Positions 34,502 to 44,772 of a DNA stretch of 64,000 nt are shown in pieces (position 1 is the first letter of the stretch; every line of letters begins with the position of its first letter). The translations under genes and the position numbers were made by a program. A model generated the notes under the pieces. That model did not search any database and was not told where the DNA came from. It saw only the letters and a list, made by a program, of their open reading frames with translations. This DNA is from Azophilus sp965200465. Lineage in GTDB: Bacteria; Pseudomonadota; Gammaproteobacteria; Pseudomonadales; Azotimanducaceae. The stretch lies in contig OZ241358.1 of NCBI GenBank assembly GCA_965200465.1, positions 3,782,001 to 3,846,000 on the forward strand, written 5' to 3'.

Positions 34502-34615
34502 ATGAACCTTTTGGCTGAAATCAGCATGCATCCGTTGCGGGGAGACTGCATGCCGCCCATTGGCGGCTCTCTCGCCGCGCTGGGCGCACAGCGCAGGGTC
34601 AACGGCTGTGAATGA
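34502..34615 (+). pseudogene. Truncated YkoF/thiamine-binding-like protein gene
   Basis: A 37-codon frame starts at an ATG with a strong AGGAG ribosome site. Its beginning, LLAEISMHPLRGD then PPI, resembles the first strand of YkoF-like thiamine-binding proteins (xxExSMYPLRxDxxPPI). The rest of the domain is missing. It runs into the start of the PnuC gene. Such proteins often precede PnuC-type transporters. The match is short, so this remains tentative; it could also act simply as a leader peptide. Confidence 0.4.
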
Positions 34616-35183
34616 AATGCTGCCTGGCTTGGCGGAAGCGGGCGCCGTGGCCCTGGGCGTCGTCTATCTGCTGCTGGCGGCCCGGGAGAAGATACTCTGC
34701 TGGCCGGCGGCTTTCCTAAGCACGGCGCTTTCCGTGTACGTCTTCTGGAACGTGGCCCTGCTGATGGAGTCCGCCTTGAACCTCTACTACATGGGCATGG
34801 CGGCGTATGGCTGGCGGCAGTGGCGGCGAGGCGGCCCGGGCGGCAAGGCGCCGGTGCGCCGTTGGAGCGCCGGCGCCCATGCCTTGGCCATCGGCGGCGT
34901 ATTGGCGGCGGCGCTGGTTTCCGGGCGCGTTCTGGCCGCCAGCACGGAGGCCGCCTGGCCCTATCTGGACTCCTTCACCACCTGGGCCAGCGTCCTGACC
35001 ACTTTCATGGTGGCCCGCAAGATACTGGAGAACTGGATTTACTGGTTCGTCATAGATGCCGTTTCCATCTTCCTGTACCTGGACCGCGGACTGTATTTTT
35101 ACTCCGCCCTGTTCGCCGCCTATTTGGTCATCTGCGTGTTGGGCTTCCTGAGCTGGCGGCGCTCTTTGCAATCCAACGCTTGA
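34608..35183 (+). CDS. pnuC: PnuC-family vitamin/nucleoside transporter, possibly thiamine-specific (PnuT-like)
   Basis: A membrane protein of about 190 residues with six to seven hydrophobic helices. PnuC hallmarks are REKILCWPAAFLSTALSVYV near the N-terminus, ESALNLYYMGMAAYGWRQW (substrate and gating helix) and MVARKILENWIYWFVIDAVS (second Trp-rich motif). The family facilitates nicotinamide riboside, thiamine or riboflavin uptake across the inner membrane. The preceding YkoF-like fragment suggests thiamine. The start is GTG at 34608 or ATG at 34617; both overlap or abut the upstream fragment, implying coupled translation. Confidence 0.82.
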   Translation: MNEMLPGLAEAGAVALGVVYLLLAAREKILCWPAAFLSTALSVYVFWNVALLMESALNLYYMGMAAYGWRQWRRGGPGGKAPVRRWSAGAHALAIGGVLAAALVSGRVLAASTEAAWPYLDSFTTWASVLTTFMVARKILENWIYWFVIDAVSIFLYLDRGLYFYSALFAAYLVICVLGFLSWRRSLQSNA

Positions 35184-35261
35184 GCCCGAATGCCGCTCCC
35201 AAATGCGATTTTGGGATGGGCGCCGCGCAAGGCATGATCCGGTGTTGATGCGGAGGCTTGA

Positions 35262-36473
35262 ATGGCTGAAAGGGAAGGCTTCAAGGGCAGGGCGCTCATC
35301 GCCGGAGGCGGCATCGGCGGGCTGACGGCGGCGCTTTGCTTGGCCCGCGTCGGCTTTGAGGCGGCGGTTTTCGAGCAGGCGCCGGAATTTGGCGAGGTCG
35401 GCGCCGGACTGCAGCTCAGCCCCAACGGCAGCCGGGTGCTGCATCATCTGGGCTTGGCGCCGCAGCTTGGCGCCTTGGCGTTTCTGCCCGCCGGCCTGGA
35501 GTTCAGAAGCTGGCGCTCCGGCAAGCTCATCAGCAGTTCCGTCTTGGGAGAGGCCGCGGCCGCCGCTTACGGCTTTCCCTACTACCACATCCATCGCGGC
35601 GACCTGTTGCGCCTGTTGGTGGAGGCGGCCCGGCGCGAAGCGCGCATTGAACTACACGCCGGCGCTAGGGTGGGCGAGTTTGAACAGAACGATGACGGCC
35701 TGTGCGTTGCGGTGGCCGGCGACGGTGGCGCAGCCGTGCATCGGGGCGGTCTTTTGGTCGGCGCCGACGGCATCCACTCCGAGGTGCGCCGGGCGCTGTT
35801 CGGGCCGCAGGCGCCGAGGTTCACCGGCAATGTTGCTTGGCGCGCCCTAGTGCCGGCGGAGCGCCTGCCCAAGGGCTTGGTGCGGCCTGTGGGTGCCGCT
35901 TGGTGGGGGCCGGGCGCGCACTTCGTGCATTATTTCGTCCGCGGCGGCGCCTTGGTGAACTGCGTTGCCGTGGTGGAGAAGGCCGGCTGGGAAGTGGAAT
36001 CCTGGACCGAGCCCGGCGAACATGCGGAACTGCAGGCGGACTTCGCCGGTTGGCATGGGGGAATTCAGGCCCTCATCGACCGCATGGACCGGGGCAGCTT
36101 GCACAAATGGGCGCTCCACGATCGGCCGCCCTTGCCGCGCTGGAGCAAGGGCGCGGTCACCCTGCTGGGCGACGCCTGCCATCCGATGCTGCCGTTCATG
36201 GCCCAGGGAGCGGTCGCCGCCATTGAGGACGCGGCGGTGTTGGCCGCCTGCTTGGCGTCCGGCGCGGCCCCGGCGGCGGGCATCCGGCGCTACGAAGAGC
36301 TGCGCCGCGGCCGCACGGCGCTCATCCAGGCCCATGCACGGCGCAACGCCAAGCTGTTCCACCTTTCCGGTCCAGGAGCCTGGCTGCGCAACTGCGTCGC
36401 CAAGCACGGCGGTAGGCGCCTAATGGACAGCCTGTTTAGTTACGATGCGCTCAACGCCGCGCAGCAAGACTGA
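35262..36473 (+). CDS. FAD-dependent aromatic-type monooxygenase
   Basis: A 403-residue class A flavoprotein hydroxylase. The FAD ADP-binding fold is ALIAGGGIGGLTAALCLAR at residues 11-29. The second FAD motif DG is in LLVGADGIHSEVRR near 163, and the third, VTLLGDACHPMLPFMAQGA, near 300, as in salicylate and 6-hydroxynicotinate hydroxylases. It uses NAD(P)H and oxygen to hydroxylate an aromatic acid; the substrate is not deducible. It stands alone downstream of the PnuC gene. A nicotinate-type substrate would fit that neighbour but is speculation. Confidence 0.87.
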   Translation: MAEREGFKGRALIAGGGIGGLTAALCLARVGFEAAVFEQAPEFGEVGAGLQLSPNGSRVLHHLGLAPQLGALAFLPAGLEFRSWRSGKLISSSVLGEAAAAAYGFPYYHIHRGDLLRLLVEAARREARIELHAGARVGEFEQNDDGLCVAVAGDGGAAVHRGGLLVGADGIHSEVRRALFGPQAPRFTGNVAWRALVPAERLPKGLVRPVGAAWWGPGAHFVHYFVRGGALVNCVAVVEKAGWEVESWTEPGEHAELQADFAGWHGGIQALIDRMDRGSLHKWALHDRPPLPRWSKGAVTLLGDACHPMLPFMAQGAVAAIEDAAVLAACLASGAAPAAGIRRYEELRRGRTALIQAHARRNAKLFHLSGPGAWLRNCVAKHGGRRLMDSLFSYDALNAAQQD

Positions 36474-36533
36474 ACGCGCCCCGCGCAGCCCCACGGAGAT
36501 GCAAAGGCTCCATCCGGGGTTCGATGGAGCACC

Positions 36534-36694
36534 CCCCAATCCCCGCTTAAGGATCGTCCGGTCCGCCTGCGGGCGGGACCCGCGCTCCTGGGCATCGGGC
36601 CTTCGCAAGTCCCGCAGCCATGCAATTGCCGGAAAAAACCTTGCACGGTGCGCCTTGCAACCCGCTGCAACGATTCCTTAAGCGAGGATTGGGG
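36534..36694. repeat. Complete MITE/REP-like element with 23-bp inverted ends
   Basis: The left end CCCCAATCCCCGCTTAAGGA then TCG and the right end, read on the other strand, CCCCAATCCTCGCTTAAGGA then ATCG, are inverted copies differing by one mismatch and one indel. They bound a 161-bp GC-rich, non-coding element. About 105 bases of its right half recur almost unchanged at 59493-59600. It lies between the monooxygenase and rhodanese genes, and nothing else is seen in that gap. Confidence 0.75.
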
Positions 36695-36763
36695 AGGAGC
36701 GGCAAGCACCCATCGGCTGGGCAATGAACCTGTATAATCGTTGCCCTGCACGTTGGAGCGGCC

Positions 36764-37180
36764 ATGGAGCAGGTCTTCACATTCATCGGCAACCACCCCT
36801 ATCTCTGCGGCGCCTTCCTGCTGCTGCTGGCGTTGTTCATCCGCAACGAGATGCGGCGCGGCGGGCGGTCCGTCTCCGCACAGCAGTTGGTGGATCTGGT
36901 CAACAGGGAAAACGCCTTGGTCCTCGACGTGCGGGACCGGAAGGAATACGAGGCCGGCCACATCGTTCACGCTGTGAACATCCCCTTCTCCTCCCTGAAC
37001 GGGCGCCTTGACGAACTCAAAAAGCACAAGGAGCGGGCCATAGTGATCGCCTGCAAAATGGGCCAGCACTCCGGCACCGCGGGGACGCTGCTGCGCAAGA
37101 ACGGGTTCCAAAACGTGGTTCGGCTGACCGGCGGCTTGGCTGAATGGCGCAACCAAAGCCTGCCGGTGGTGAAGTCATGA
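36764..37180 (+). CDS. Membrane-anchored rhodanese-like sulfurtransferase
   Basis: A 138-residue protein with one N-terminal transmembrane helix (YLCGAFLLLLALFI, about residues 13-26) and a rhodanese domain. LVLDVRDRKEYEAGHIVHAVNIP is the CH2 signature and the active-site loop is ACKMGQHSG with the catalytic Cys near residue 93. The family transfers sulfane sulfur. The stop overlaps the secB start (ATGA), an arrangement common in gammaproteobacteria, so the two are co-translated. Confidence 0.87.
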   Translation: MEQVFTFIGNHPYLCGAFLLLLALFIRNEMRRGGRSVSAQQLVDLVNRENALVLDVRDRKEYEAGHIVHAVNIPFSSLNGRLDELKKHKERAIVIACKMGQHSGTAGTLLRKNGFQNVVRLTGGLAEWRNQSLPVVKS

Positions 37181-37626
37181 ACGACCAAGTCACGGCCCAA
37201 GTGCGGCTGGAGCGCATCTACCTAAAGGACGCCTCTTGGGAGTCCCCCAAAAGCCCGCAGGTCTTCACCGAGGACTGGGCGCCGGAGATCCAGGCGGACA
37301 TCGCCACCAAGTCCAACCGAGTCGATGAGCAGCGTTTTGAGGTGGTGCTGACCGTGGGCCTGAACGCCAAGCTGCCCGACGTCAAGACCGTCTTCATCGT
37401 GGAGGTGCAGCAGGCCGGCCTGTTCAACATCGAGGGCGTTGAGGGGGAACTGCTGCAGCGGGTGCTGGGCACCGTCTGCCCGGCCACTTTGTACCCCTAC
37501 GCCCGCGAAGTGGTGGACAGCCTAACCATAAAGGGCGGTTTTCCGGCGCTGCACTTGGCGCCGGTCAATTTCGACGCGCTCTATGCGGAGGCGCTGCGCC
37601 AACAAAGCCAGAAAACCGTGCATTAG
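37177..37626 (+). CDS. secB: SecB export chaperone
   Basis: A 149-residue cytoplasmic chaperone that keeps precursors unfolded and delivers them to SecA. VRLERIYLKDASWESPKSPQ at the N-terminus, RFEVVLTVGLNAKL near 60 and VCPATLYPYAREVVDSLTIK then GGFPALHLAPVNFDALY near the C-terminus match SecB along its whole length. The start is the ATG overlapping the rhodanese stop. Intact, with normal length. Confidence 0.95.
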   Translation: MNDQVTAQVRLERIYLKDASWESPKSPQVFTEDWAPEIQADIATKSNRVDEQRFEVVLTVGLNAKLPDVKTVFIVEVQQAGLFNIEGVEGELLQRVLGTVCPATLYPYAREVVDSLTIKGGFPALHLAPVNFDALYAEALRQQSQKTVH

Positions 37627-37848
37627 AGCCGCAATGCGCCCAAGCCGCCTTAGGTCGGCGGCCTAAGCCACTGCCGCCCCGCTGCCGGATGAAGTGAAGC
37701 CATCGGGGGCTGCTGTGGGGCGGCTGGCGGATTGTTCGCAACTTGCCGCGCATCTTCAATTCGCTTGGAAAAAGCGGCGGGAGGGCTTCATTGCCGGCCG
37801 CCGATGGACATACAATCGGCGCGGCAACCAGCCGCAGGAGCAGGGGAC

Positions 37849-39604
37849 ATGCACGACTGCCACATCAAGAACGCCAGCATCGTGGATGGCACCGGCGCCG
37901 CCCCCCGCAAGGGGAGCATCGCCATTGCCGAAGGCAAGATCGCCGCGGTCGGCAAGGTCGCTGGCCGCGCCAAGGAGACCATCGACGCCGACGGCGCCTA
38001 CGCCACTCCCGGCTGGGTGGACGTCCACACCCATTATGACGGTCAGGTTAGCTGGGACGATGCGCTGAACCCCTCCTTCAGCCACGGCGTCACCAGCATC
38101 GTCATGGGCAACTGCGGGGTCGGCTTCGCGCCCTGTCCTCCGGGCGGGGAGGGGCGCTTGGTGGAACTCATGGAGGGGGTGGAGGACATTCCCGGCACCG
38201 CCCTGCACGAGGGCATCGAATGGGGCAACTGGGAGACCTTCCCGGAGTACATCGACTATCTGGCCGGCCGCGCCTTCAGCATGGACGTGGGCACCCAGGT
38301 TCCGCACTCCGCAGTGCGCAACTACGTGATGGGGGAGCGCGCCCTGCGCCATGAGGACGCCACGCAGGCGGACCTGGCCGCCATGGGCCGCATCGTGCAG
38401 GAGGGGCTCAAGGCCGGGGCCTTGGGCTTCTCCACCTCCAGAACCGTGGGCCACCGCTCGGTCTCCGGGGAGCCGATTCCCGGCACCTTCGCGGAGAAGG
38501 CGGAACTGCTGGCCATCGGCCGGGCCATGCAGGCTGTGGGCCTCGGCGTGTTTCAGGCGGTGCCGGCCGGCGTGGTCGGGGACATCGCCGGCCCGGAAAA
38601 GTGGACCACCGAACAGGAAGTGGAGCTGTTCGCGGAAGTGGCGCGGGCCAGCGGCCGCAAATGCACCTTCACCCTGGTGCAGAACGGCAACCGGCCGGAG
38701 CAATGGCGCAACTGCCTGAAGAATCGTGGAACAGGCCAACGCCACCGGCCTGGCCATCCGCCCGCAGGTGGCCAGCCGGCCCATCGGCTTCGTCACCAGC
38801 CTGCGCTCCTACCACATGTTTCAACGCCGGGAGACCTACCTGAAGCTGGCCGCCTTGCCCTTCGCGGAGCGGTTGGCGCAGATGCGCAGGCCGGAGGTGA
38901 AGGCGGCCATCCTCAAGGATCGGGACGTGCCGCCGGAGCAACTCGGCGTCATGGCCAACGTTTACGGCCTCTTGGCCATGGCCGCGCCGGCCATGTTCCC
39001 CATTGAGATGCCGATCAACTACGAACCGGAACCTACCGGTAACATGGGTGCCTTGGCCGCCGCGGCCGGCCAAGACATCGCCGAATGCATGTACGACTAC
39101 CTTACCGGCGGCGACGGGAACCGCTTCGCCATCCTGCTGGGGGCCAACTTCGCAGACGGCACCTTCAGCGTGATCGAGGAAATGCTCCAGCATCCCCACA
39201 CCACCATCGGCCTTTCCGACGCCGGCGCCCACGTCAACCTGATCTTCGACGCCGTGGCCCCAACCTATCAACTCACCCACTGGGTGCGGGACCGCCGCCG
39301 CGGGCCGAAGCTGCCGATCGAGCTGATCGTCCACAAGCAGACGCAGCGCAACGCCGAACTGTTCGGCCTGCATGACCGGGGCAGCATTCAGGTGGGCAAG
39401 CGGGCGGACCTCAACCTGTTCGACCTGCAGCGCCTGCAGCTAGGCCGCTTGGAGGTGCATGAGGACCTGCCGGCCGGCGGCAGCCGCATCCTGCAGTCCG
39501 CCCAAGGCTACCTAGCCACCTTCGTGGCCGGAGTCAAAACCCGCGAAAACGACCAGGACACCGGCGCCCGGCCCGGCCGAGTGATCCGCACAACCGCCCT
39601 GTGA
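37849..39604 (+). pseudogene. D-aminoacylase-like amidohydrolase with one-base frameshift
   Basis: A metal-dependent amidohydrolase of the N-acyl-D-amino-acid deacylase type, about 585 residues if restored. The ATG follows GCAGGAGCAGGGG. VDVHTHYDGQVSWDD (metal-binding HxH), MGNCGVGFAPC and the C-terminal DAGAHVNLIFD and DRGSIQVGKRADLNLFD are present. Around 38720 the sequence CTGAAGAATCGTGGAACAG has one base too many. Without it the frame reads LKIVEQANATGLAIRPQ and continues to 39604. Either a genuine disruption or an assembly error. A paralogue on the other strand at 41271-43010 is intact. Confidence 0.75.
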
Positions 39605-39670
39605 ATCTGGGGCGTTCGCCGACTTTTTGGTTCCGCATTCAAGACCAACTGTCATATTTGGAATGCCATC

Positions 39671-40474
39671 GTGATGCTTGACCTGTCCCGTGTTGATCTA
39701 GTGCTTCAATACGCACTGCTCACCGCTGGGGGAAATGACGACCCGTTTGACCGCGGCTTAGGTCCGATCCACTTGCTGAAATATGTCTATTTGGCCGATC
39801 TTTTTCATGCGGAGAAAAACGTTGGAACAACCCTTACCAAAATTACTTGGCGGTTCCACAAGTTTGGCCCATGGTCGCAAAAAGTGCATGAACGGATTGA
39901 GCCGGCGTTAGAGGGTGTTGGTGCGGGAAAAAAGTCATTTGAAAGCGACTACGGCGAAAGGCGGGATTGGGTTAGATGGAGCATGCGTGACGATCTGCTG
40001 CTGCGTGAAATAGAGAGAAAGCTGCCACCCGTTGTCACGCAAAATTTGAGACGAGATATACGCAAGTTTGGCAAAGACACGCCGGAACTGTTGGACTATG
40101 TTTACCGCACGAAACCCATGCTGCACGCGGCCCCCGGGGAATGTCTGGACTTTGCGCTCGCTTGTAAAGAACCTGCGGAAACGACTATCTTGAAGATGCC
40201 CTTAAGGATGGAATCCCTTTCCAACAAAAAAAGGAAGCGGTTTCAAGAGCGCATGGGTGATCTGAGAGCTCGTCACGCGGAGCGTCGGGCCAAGCGTAGT
40301 GAAACAATAATAATGGGTACCAAGCCAAGCCCTCGGTATGACGATGTTTTTTCGGATGGAGTAGCTTGGCTCGATAGTCTTGCTGGGCCAGAGTTTTTGA
40401 AGGGGGAGCAAATCGTGAAGTTCACCCCTGAGGTCTGGAAATCCGAGGCTAGGCGGGGCAGTGATGAGGATTGA
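39671..40474 (+). CDS. Panacea/DUF4065-like antitoxin
   Basis: A 267-residue protein. Its N-terminal 80 residues, with IHLLKYVYLADLFHAEK and WRFHKFGPWSQKVHERIEP, resemble the Panacea (DUF4065, SocA-like) domain that neutralises diverse toxins. A charged C-terminal half (KKRKRFQERMGDLRARHAER) is not assigned. It overlaps the toxin-like gene downstream by 14 bases. The base composition is lower in GC than the catabolic neighbours, suggesting acquisition. The Panacea call is moderate; the pairing supports it. Confidence 0.5.
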   Translation: MMLDLSRVDLVLQYALLTAGGNDDPFDRGLGPIHLLKYVYLADLFHAEKNVGTTLTKITWRFHKFGPWSQKVHERIEPALEGVGAGKKSFESDYGERRDWVRWSMRDDLLLREIERKLPPVVTQNLRRDIRKFGKDTPELLDYVYRTKPMLHAAPGECLDFALACKEPAETTILKMPLRMESLSNKKRKRFQERMGDLRARHAERRAKRSETIIMGTKPSPRYDDVFSDGVAWLDSLAGPEFLKGEQIVKFTPEVWKSEARRGSDED

Positions 40475-41189
40475 ATATCCCGAGGATTGCTTACAAGCTA
40501 TCATATCCACCGATTGGTGGGTGGCTCACGATGGAAAAGACGTATGTCGAGGGGCACTAATATTTGCCTTCATTCCCCATGTTGATCAGACTCCTTACAC
40601 CTTTAAGCCGATTGGCCGCAAGGATCCGGACCAACATGATCGTGCTGTGGTTCAAGCAGCGCCACTTAGAATCGATCAGAGATTAGAGCAGACGAAACTA
40701 CCCGTTTCCGCGATGCCACTTCATCCCGGCGAGTTATGGGCTGCCTACCGTGCAAAGGCAAGGCCTTGTCTGGTGATCGCGACCGGCGGACCAAAAGTGG
40801 AGCAAGATCTAACACGCGGCATGGCTAAGAATAAAACTGCGTCTATGATTCTTGTGGTGCCCTACTATGGAGCAAGCAAAGACAGTGGCCGCCGTGCGGG
40901 CTACAATCCGCAATTGCTGGAGCGAGTGCGCCATTGTTAGTATCCTCAGTTTCTATGGGATAAATTGCCGGTTTCCGGTGCTGAGGAATCAATCGCCAGA
41001 TTCGACCAACTACGCCCGATAGGGAATCATCACAACTCATTCAGAGTTTCCCAGTTCAAGCTCAGTGCGGATGCTCTTGAAGTAGTCGATGAAATTCTCA
41101 TATGGTTGCTGTTGGGCAAGGTTGGCGCTGATAGCCTTGTTCAAACGTACAGAGAACTAATCCACGAAACGTTCCAAACTGATTCTTGA
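40461..41189 (+). pseudogene. MazF/PemK-like toxin gene interrupted by an in-frame TAG
   Basis: Reading starts at GTG or ATG overlapping the antitoxin stop. The first 159 codons give HPGELWAAYRAKARPCLVIA and TASMILVVPYYGAS, a layout like the SH3-barrel MazF/PemK RNases. A TAG at 40938-40940 then interrupts, but the same frame continues YPQFLWDKLPVSGAEESIAR, FDQLRPIGNHH and so on for 82 more codons to 41189. The continuation reads as the natural C-terminus (ERVRHC-x-YPQFLWDKLP). A single-base change from GAG, AAG or CAG would explain it. The truncated 159-residue product may lack activity. Confidence 0.55.
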
Positions 41190-41270
41190 TCAATTTGGAA
41201 CGGTTCTCGTAAAGCTTTCCGTTGCGCCCTCCATCTATTGGTGAGGATGTGCAATGCGCCTGAATGCCTT

Positions 41271-43010
<1,740 letters not shown>

Positions 43011-43019
43011 GTTCGCCTC

Positions 43020-44573
43020 TCAAACAATCCGCGAGCCCTCCCTGCCCCAGTAGCGGTCCTTGAGCAGGCGCTTGTAGAGCTTGCCGGTGGGCAGGCGGGG
43101 AAGTTGCTCCATGAAGTCGATGCTGCGCGGGCATTTGTAGTGCGCTAGGCGTTCGCGGGCGTAGGCCAGCAACTCTTCGGCCAACTCGTCATCGGCGGGC
43201 GTGTCGGGGACGGGCTGCACCACCGCCTTCACCTCCTCGCCCATCTCTTCGTTGGGAACGCCCACCACGGCCACGTCCGCCACCTTGGGGTGCATGATCA
43301 GGGCGTCCTCGATCTCCTGGGGATAGATGTTGACGCCGCCGCTGATGATCATGAAAGTGGCGCGGTCGGTCAGGTATAGGTAGCCCTCGTCATCAACGTA
43401 GCCCACGTCGCCGAGGGCGGACCAGTTGGCGTGCTGCGGGTGCTGGGCGTCCTTGGTCTTGCCCGGGTCCTTCAGGTACTCGAAAGGCATTTCCGGCGTT
43501 TCAAAATAGACGATGCCGGGCTGGCCGGCGGGCAGTTCGGCGCCGCTTTCGTCGCAGATGTGGATGACGCCGAGGATCGAGCGGCCCACGGTGCCGGGAT
43601 GGGCCAGCCAGTCCTCCGGCGCGGCGTGGGTGAAGCCGTTGAGTTCCGTGGCGGCGTAGTATTCGTAGATGATCGGTCCCCACCAGTCGAACATCTGCTG
43701 CTTGATGCCCAAGGGGCAGGGGGCGGCGGCGTGAATGGCCACCCGATGGGAGGACAGGTCGTAGGCTTGGCGCTGCTCCTCCGGCAGCTTCAACATGCGC
43801 GTGAACATGGTCGGCACCCACTGGCTGTGGGTGACCCGGTGCTCTGCAATGGCCTTGAGCGCTCCCACCTCGTCGAAGCGGGGCATCATCACCACGGTGC
43901 CGCCCAAGGCTTGGGCGGCGGTGCAGAAGGCGATGGGCGCGGAGTGGTACAGGGGGGCCGGGGAGAGATAGACGGTGTTCTCGTCAAAGCCCCACAAACC
44001 CTGCTGCAGGCCGCCCACCGGACCGGCGTTTTCGTAGATCTTGTTCTCCGGCAGGGGCCGGTAGATGCCCTTGGGGCGGCCGGTGGTGCCGGAGCTGTAG
44101 AGCATGAAGGAACCGGCCGGCTCGTCGGCGAGATTTTCCGGGGAGTGGCCGGCAAGGGCCTCCTCGTAGGCTTCAAAGCCTTCTTCGGCGTCTCCGGCCA
44201 TCAGCCAGATGCGGCAGTTGGGGGCATGGGCGGGCAGGTCCCGGGCCGCTTCGCGGAGGTGGCTTGAGGTGATGAGCGCCAAGGACTCGCTGTTGTCGAT
44301 GATGTAGGCGGCCTCCTCGGCGGTCAGGTAGCGGTTCACCGTGGTCAGGTACAGGCCGGAGCGCAGGGCCGCCCAGGTCACCTCGAAGTAGTGCAGGCTG
44401 TTCTCCATGAAGATGGCGATGTGGTCGCCCCGACGCAGCCCCCGCGCCCACAGCAGTTGCGCCAAGCGATTGGAGCGTTCGTTCAGTTCGCCGTAGGTCA
44501 GGGCCTCTCCCGTCACCGCGTGAACGGCGGCCGGCTTGTCCGGAATTTCAACGCCCCACTTGCCTGGATACAT
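43020..44573 (-). CDS. AMP-dependent acyl-CoA synthetase
   Basis: A 517-residue ANL-superfamily ligase that activates a carboxylic acid through an acyl-adenylate and transfers it to CoA. FMLYSSGTTGRPKGIYRP near 155 is the P-loop. YEYYAATELNGF near 285 is the A5 motif, YLYLTDRATFMIISGGVNIYP near 385 is the hinge, and LPRLPTGKLYKRLLKDRY at the C-terminus holds the catalytic Lys. The chain-length preference is unknown. It is followed by the amidohydrolase in the same operon. Confidence 0.9.
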   Translation of the reverse strand: MYPGKWGVEIPDKPAAVHAVTGEALTYGELNERSNRLAQLLWARGLRRGDHIAIFMENSLHYFEVTWAALRSGLYLTTVNRYLTAEEAAYIIDNSESLALITSSHLREAARDLPAHAPNCRIWLMAGDAEEGFEAYEEALAGHSPENLADEPAGSFMLYSSGTTGRPKGIYRPLPENKIYENAGPVGGLQQGLWGFDENTVYLSPAPLYHSAPIAFCTAAQALGGTVVMMPRFDEVGALKAIAEHRVTHSQWVPTMFTRMLKLPEEQRQAYDLSSHRVAIHAAAPCPLGIKQQMFDWWGPIIYEYYAATELNGFTHAAPEDWLAHPGTVGRSILGVIHICDESGAELPAGQPGIVYFETPEMPFEYLKDPGKTKDAQHPQHANWSALGDVGYVDDEGYLYLTDRATFMIISGGVNIYPQEIEDALIMHPKVADVAVVGVPNEEMGEEVKAVVQPVPDTPADDELAEELLAYARERLAHYKCPRSIDFMEQLPRLPTGKLYKRLLKDRYWGREGSRIV

Positions 44574-44772
44574 GTTCCGCTCCTCAATTCAAACGTTCCG
44601 CTGCATCGGCAAAGCCCGCCGATGTGCAACCGAACGGCCTTAGCCCGCACCCTTGAACATAGCCTAAACCCGATTTTCCGCAAGACGCGCCCGAAACTCC
44701 CCTGTGCTCAAGGCCTTGAGGCGAACTGCGGCCGCCAAGCGCATCCATTGGCCCTGTTGATGAAGCGCGGGG

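Noticed and set aside
37648..37667. Hairpin CTTAGG...CCTAAG after secB as a terminator
   Set aside because: Only a six-base stem and no T-run follows.
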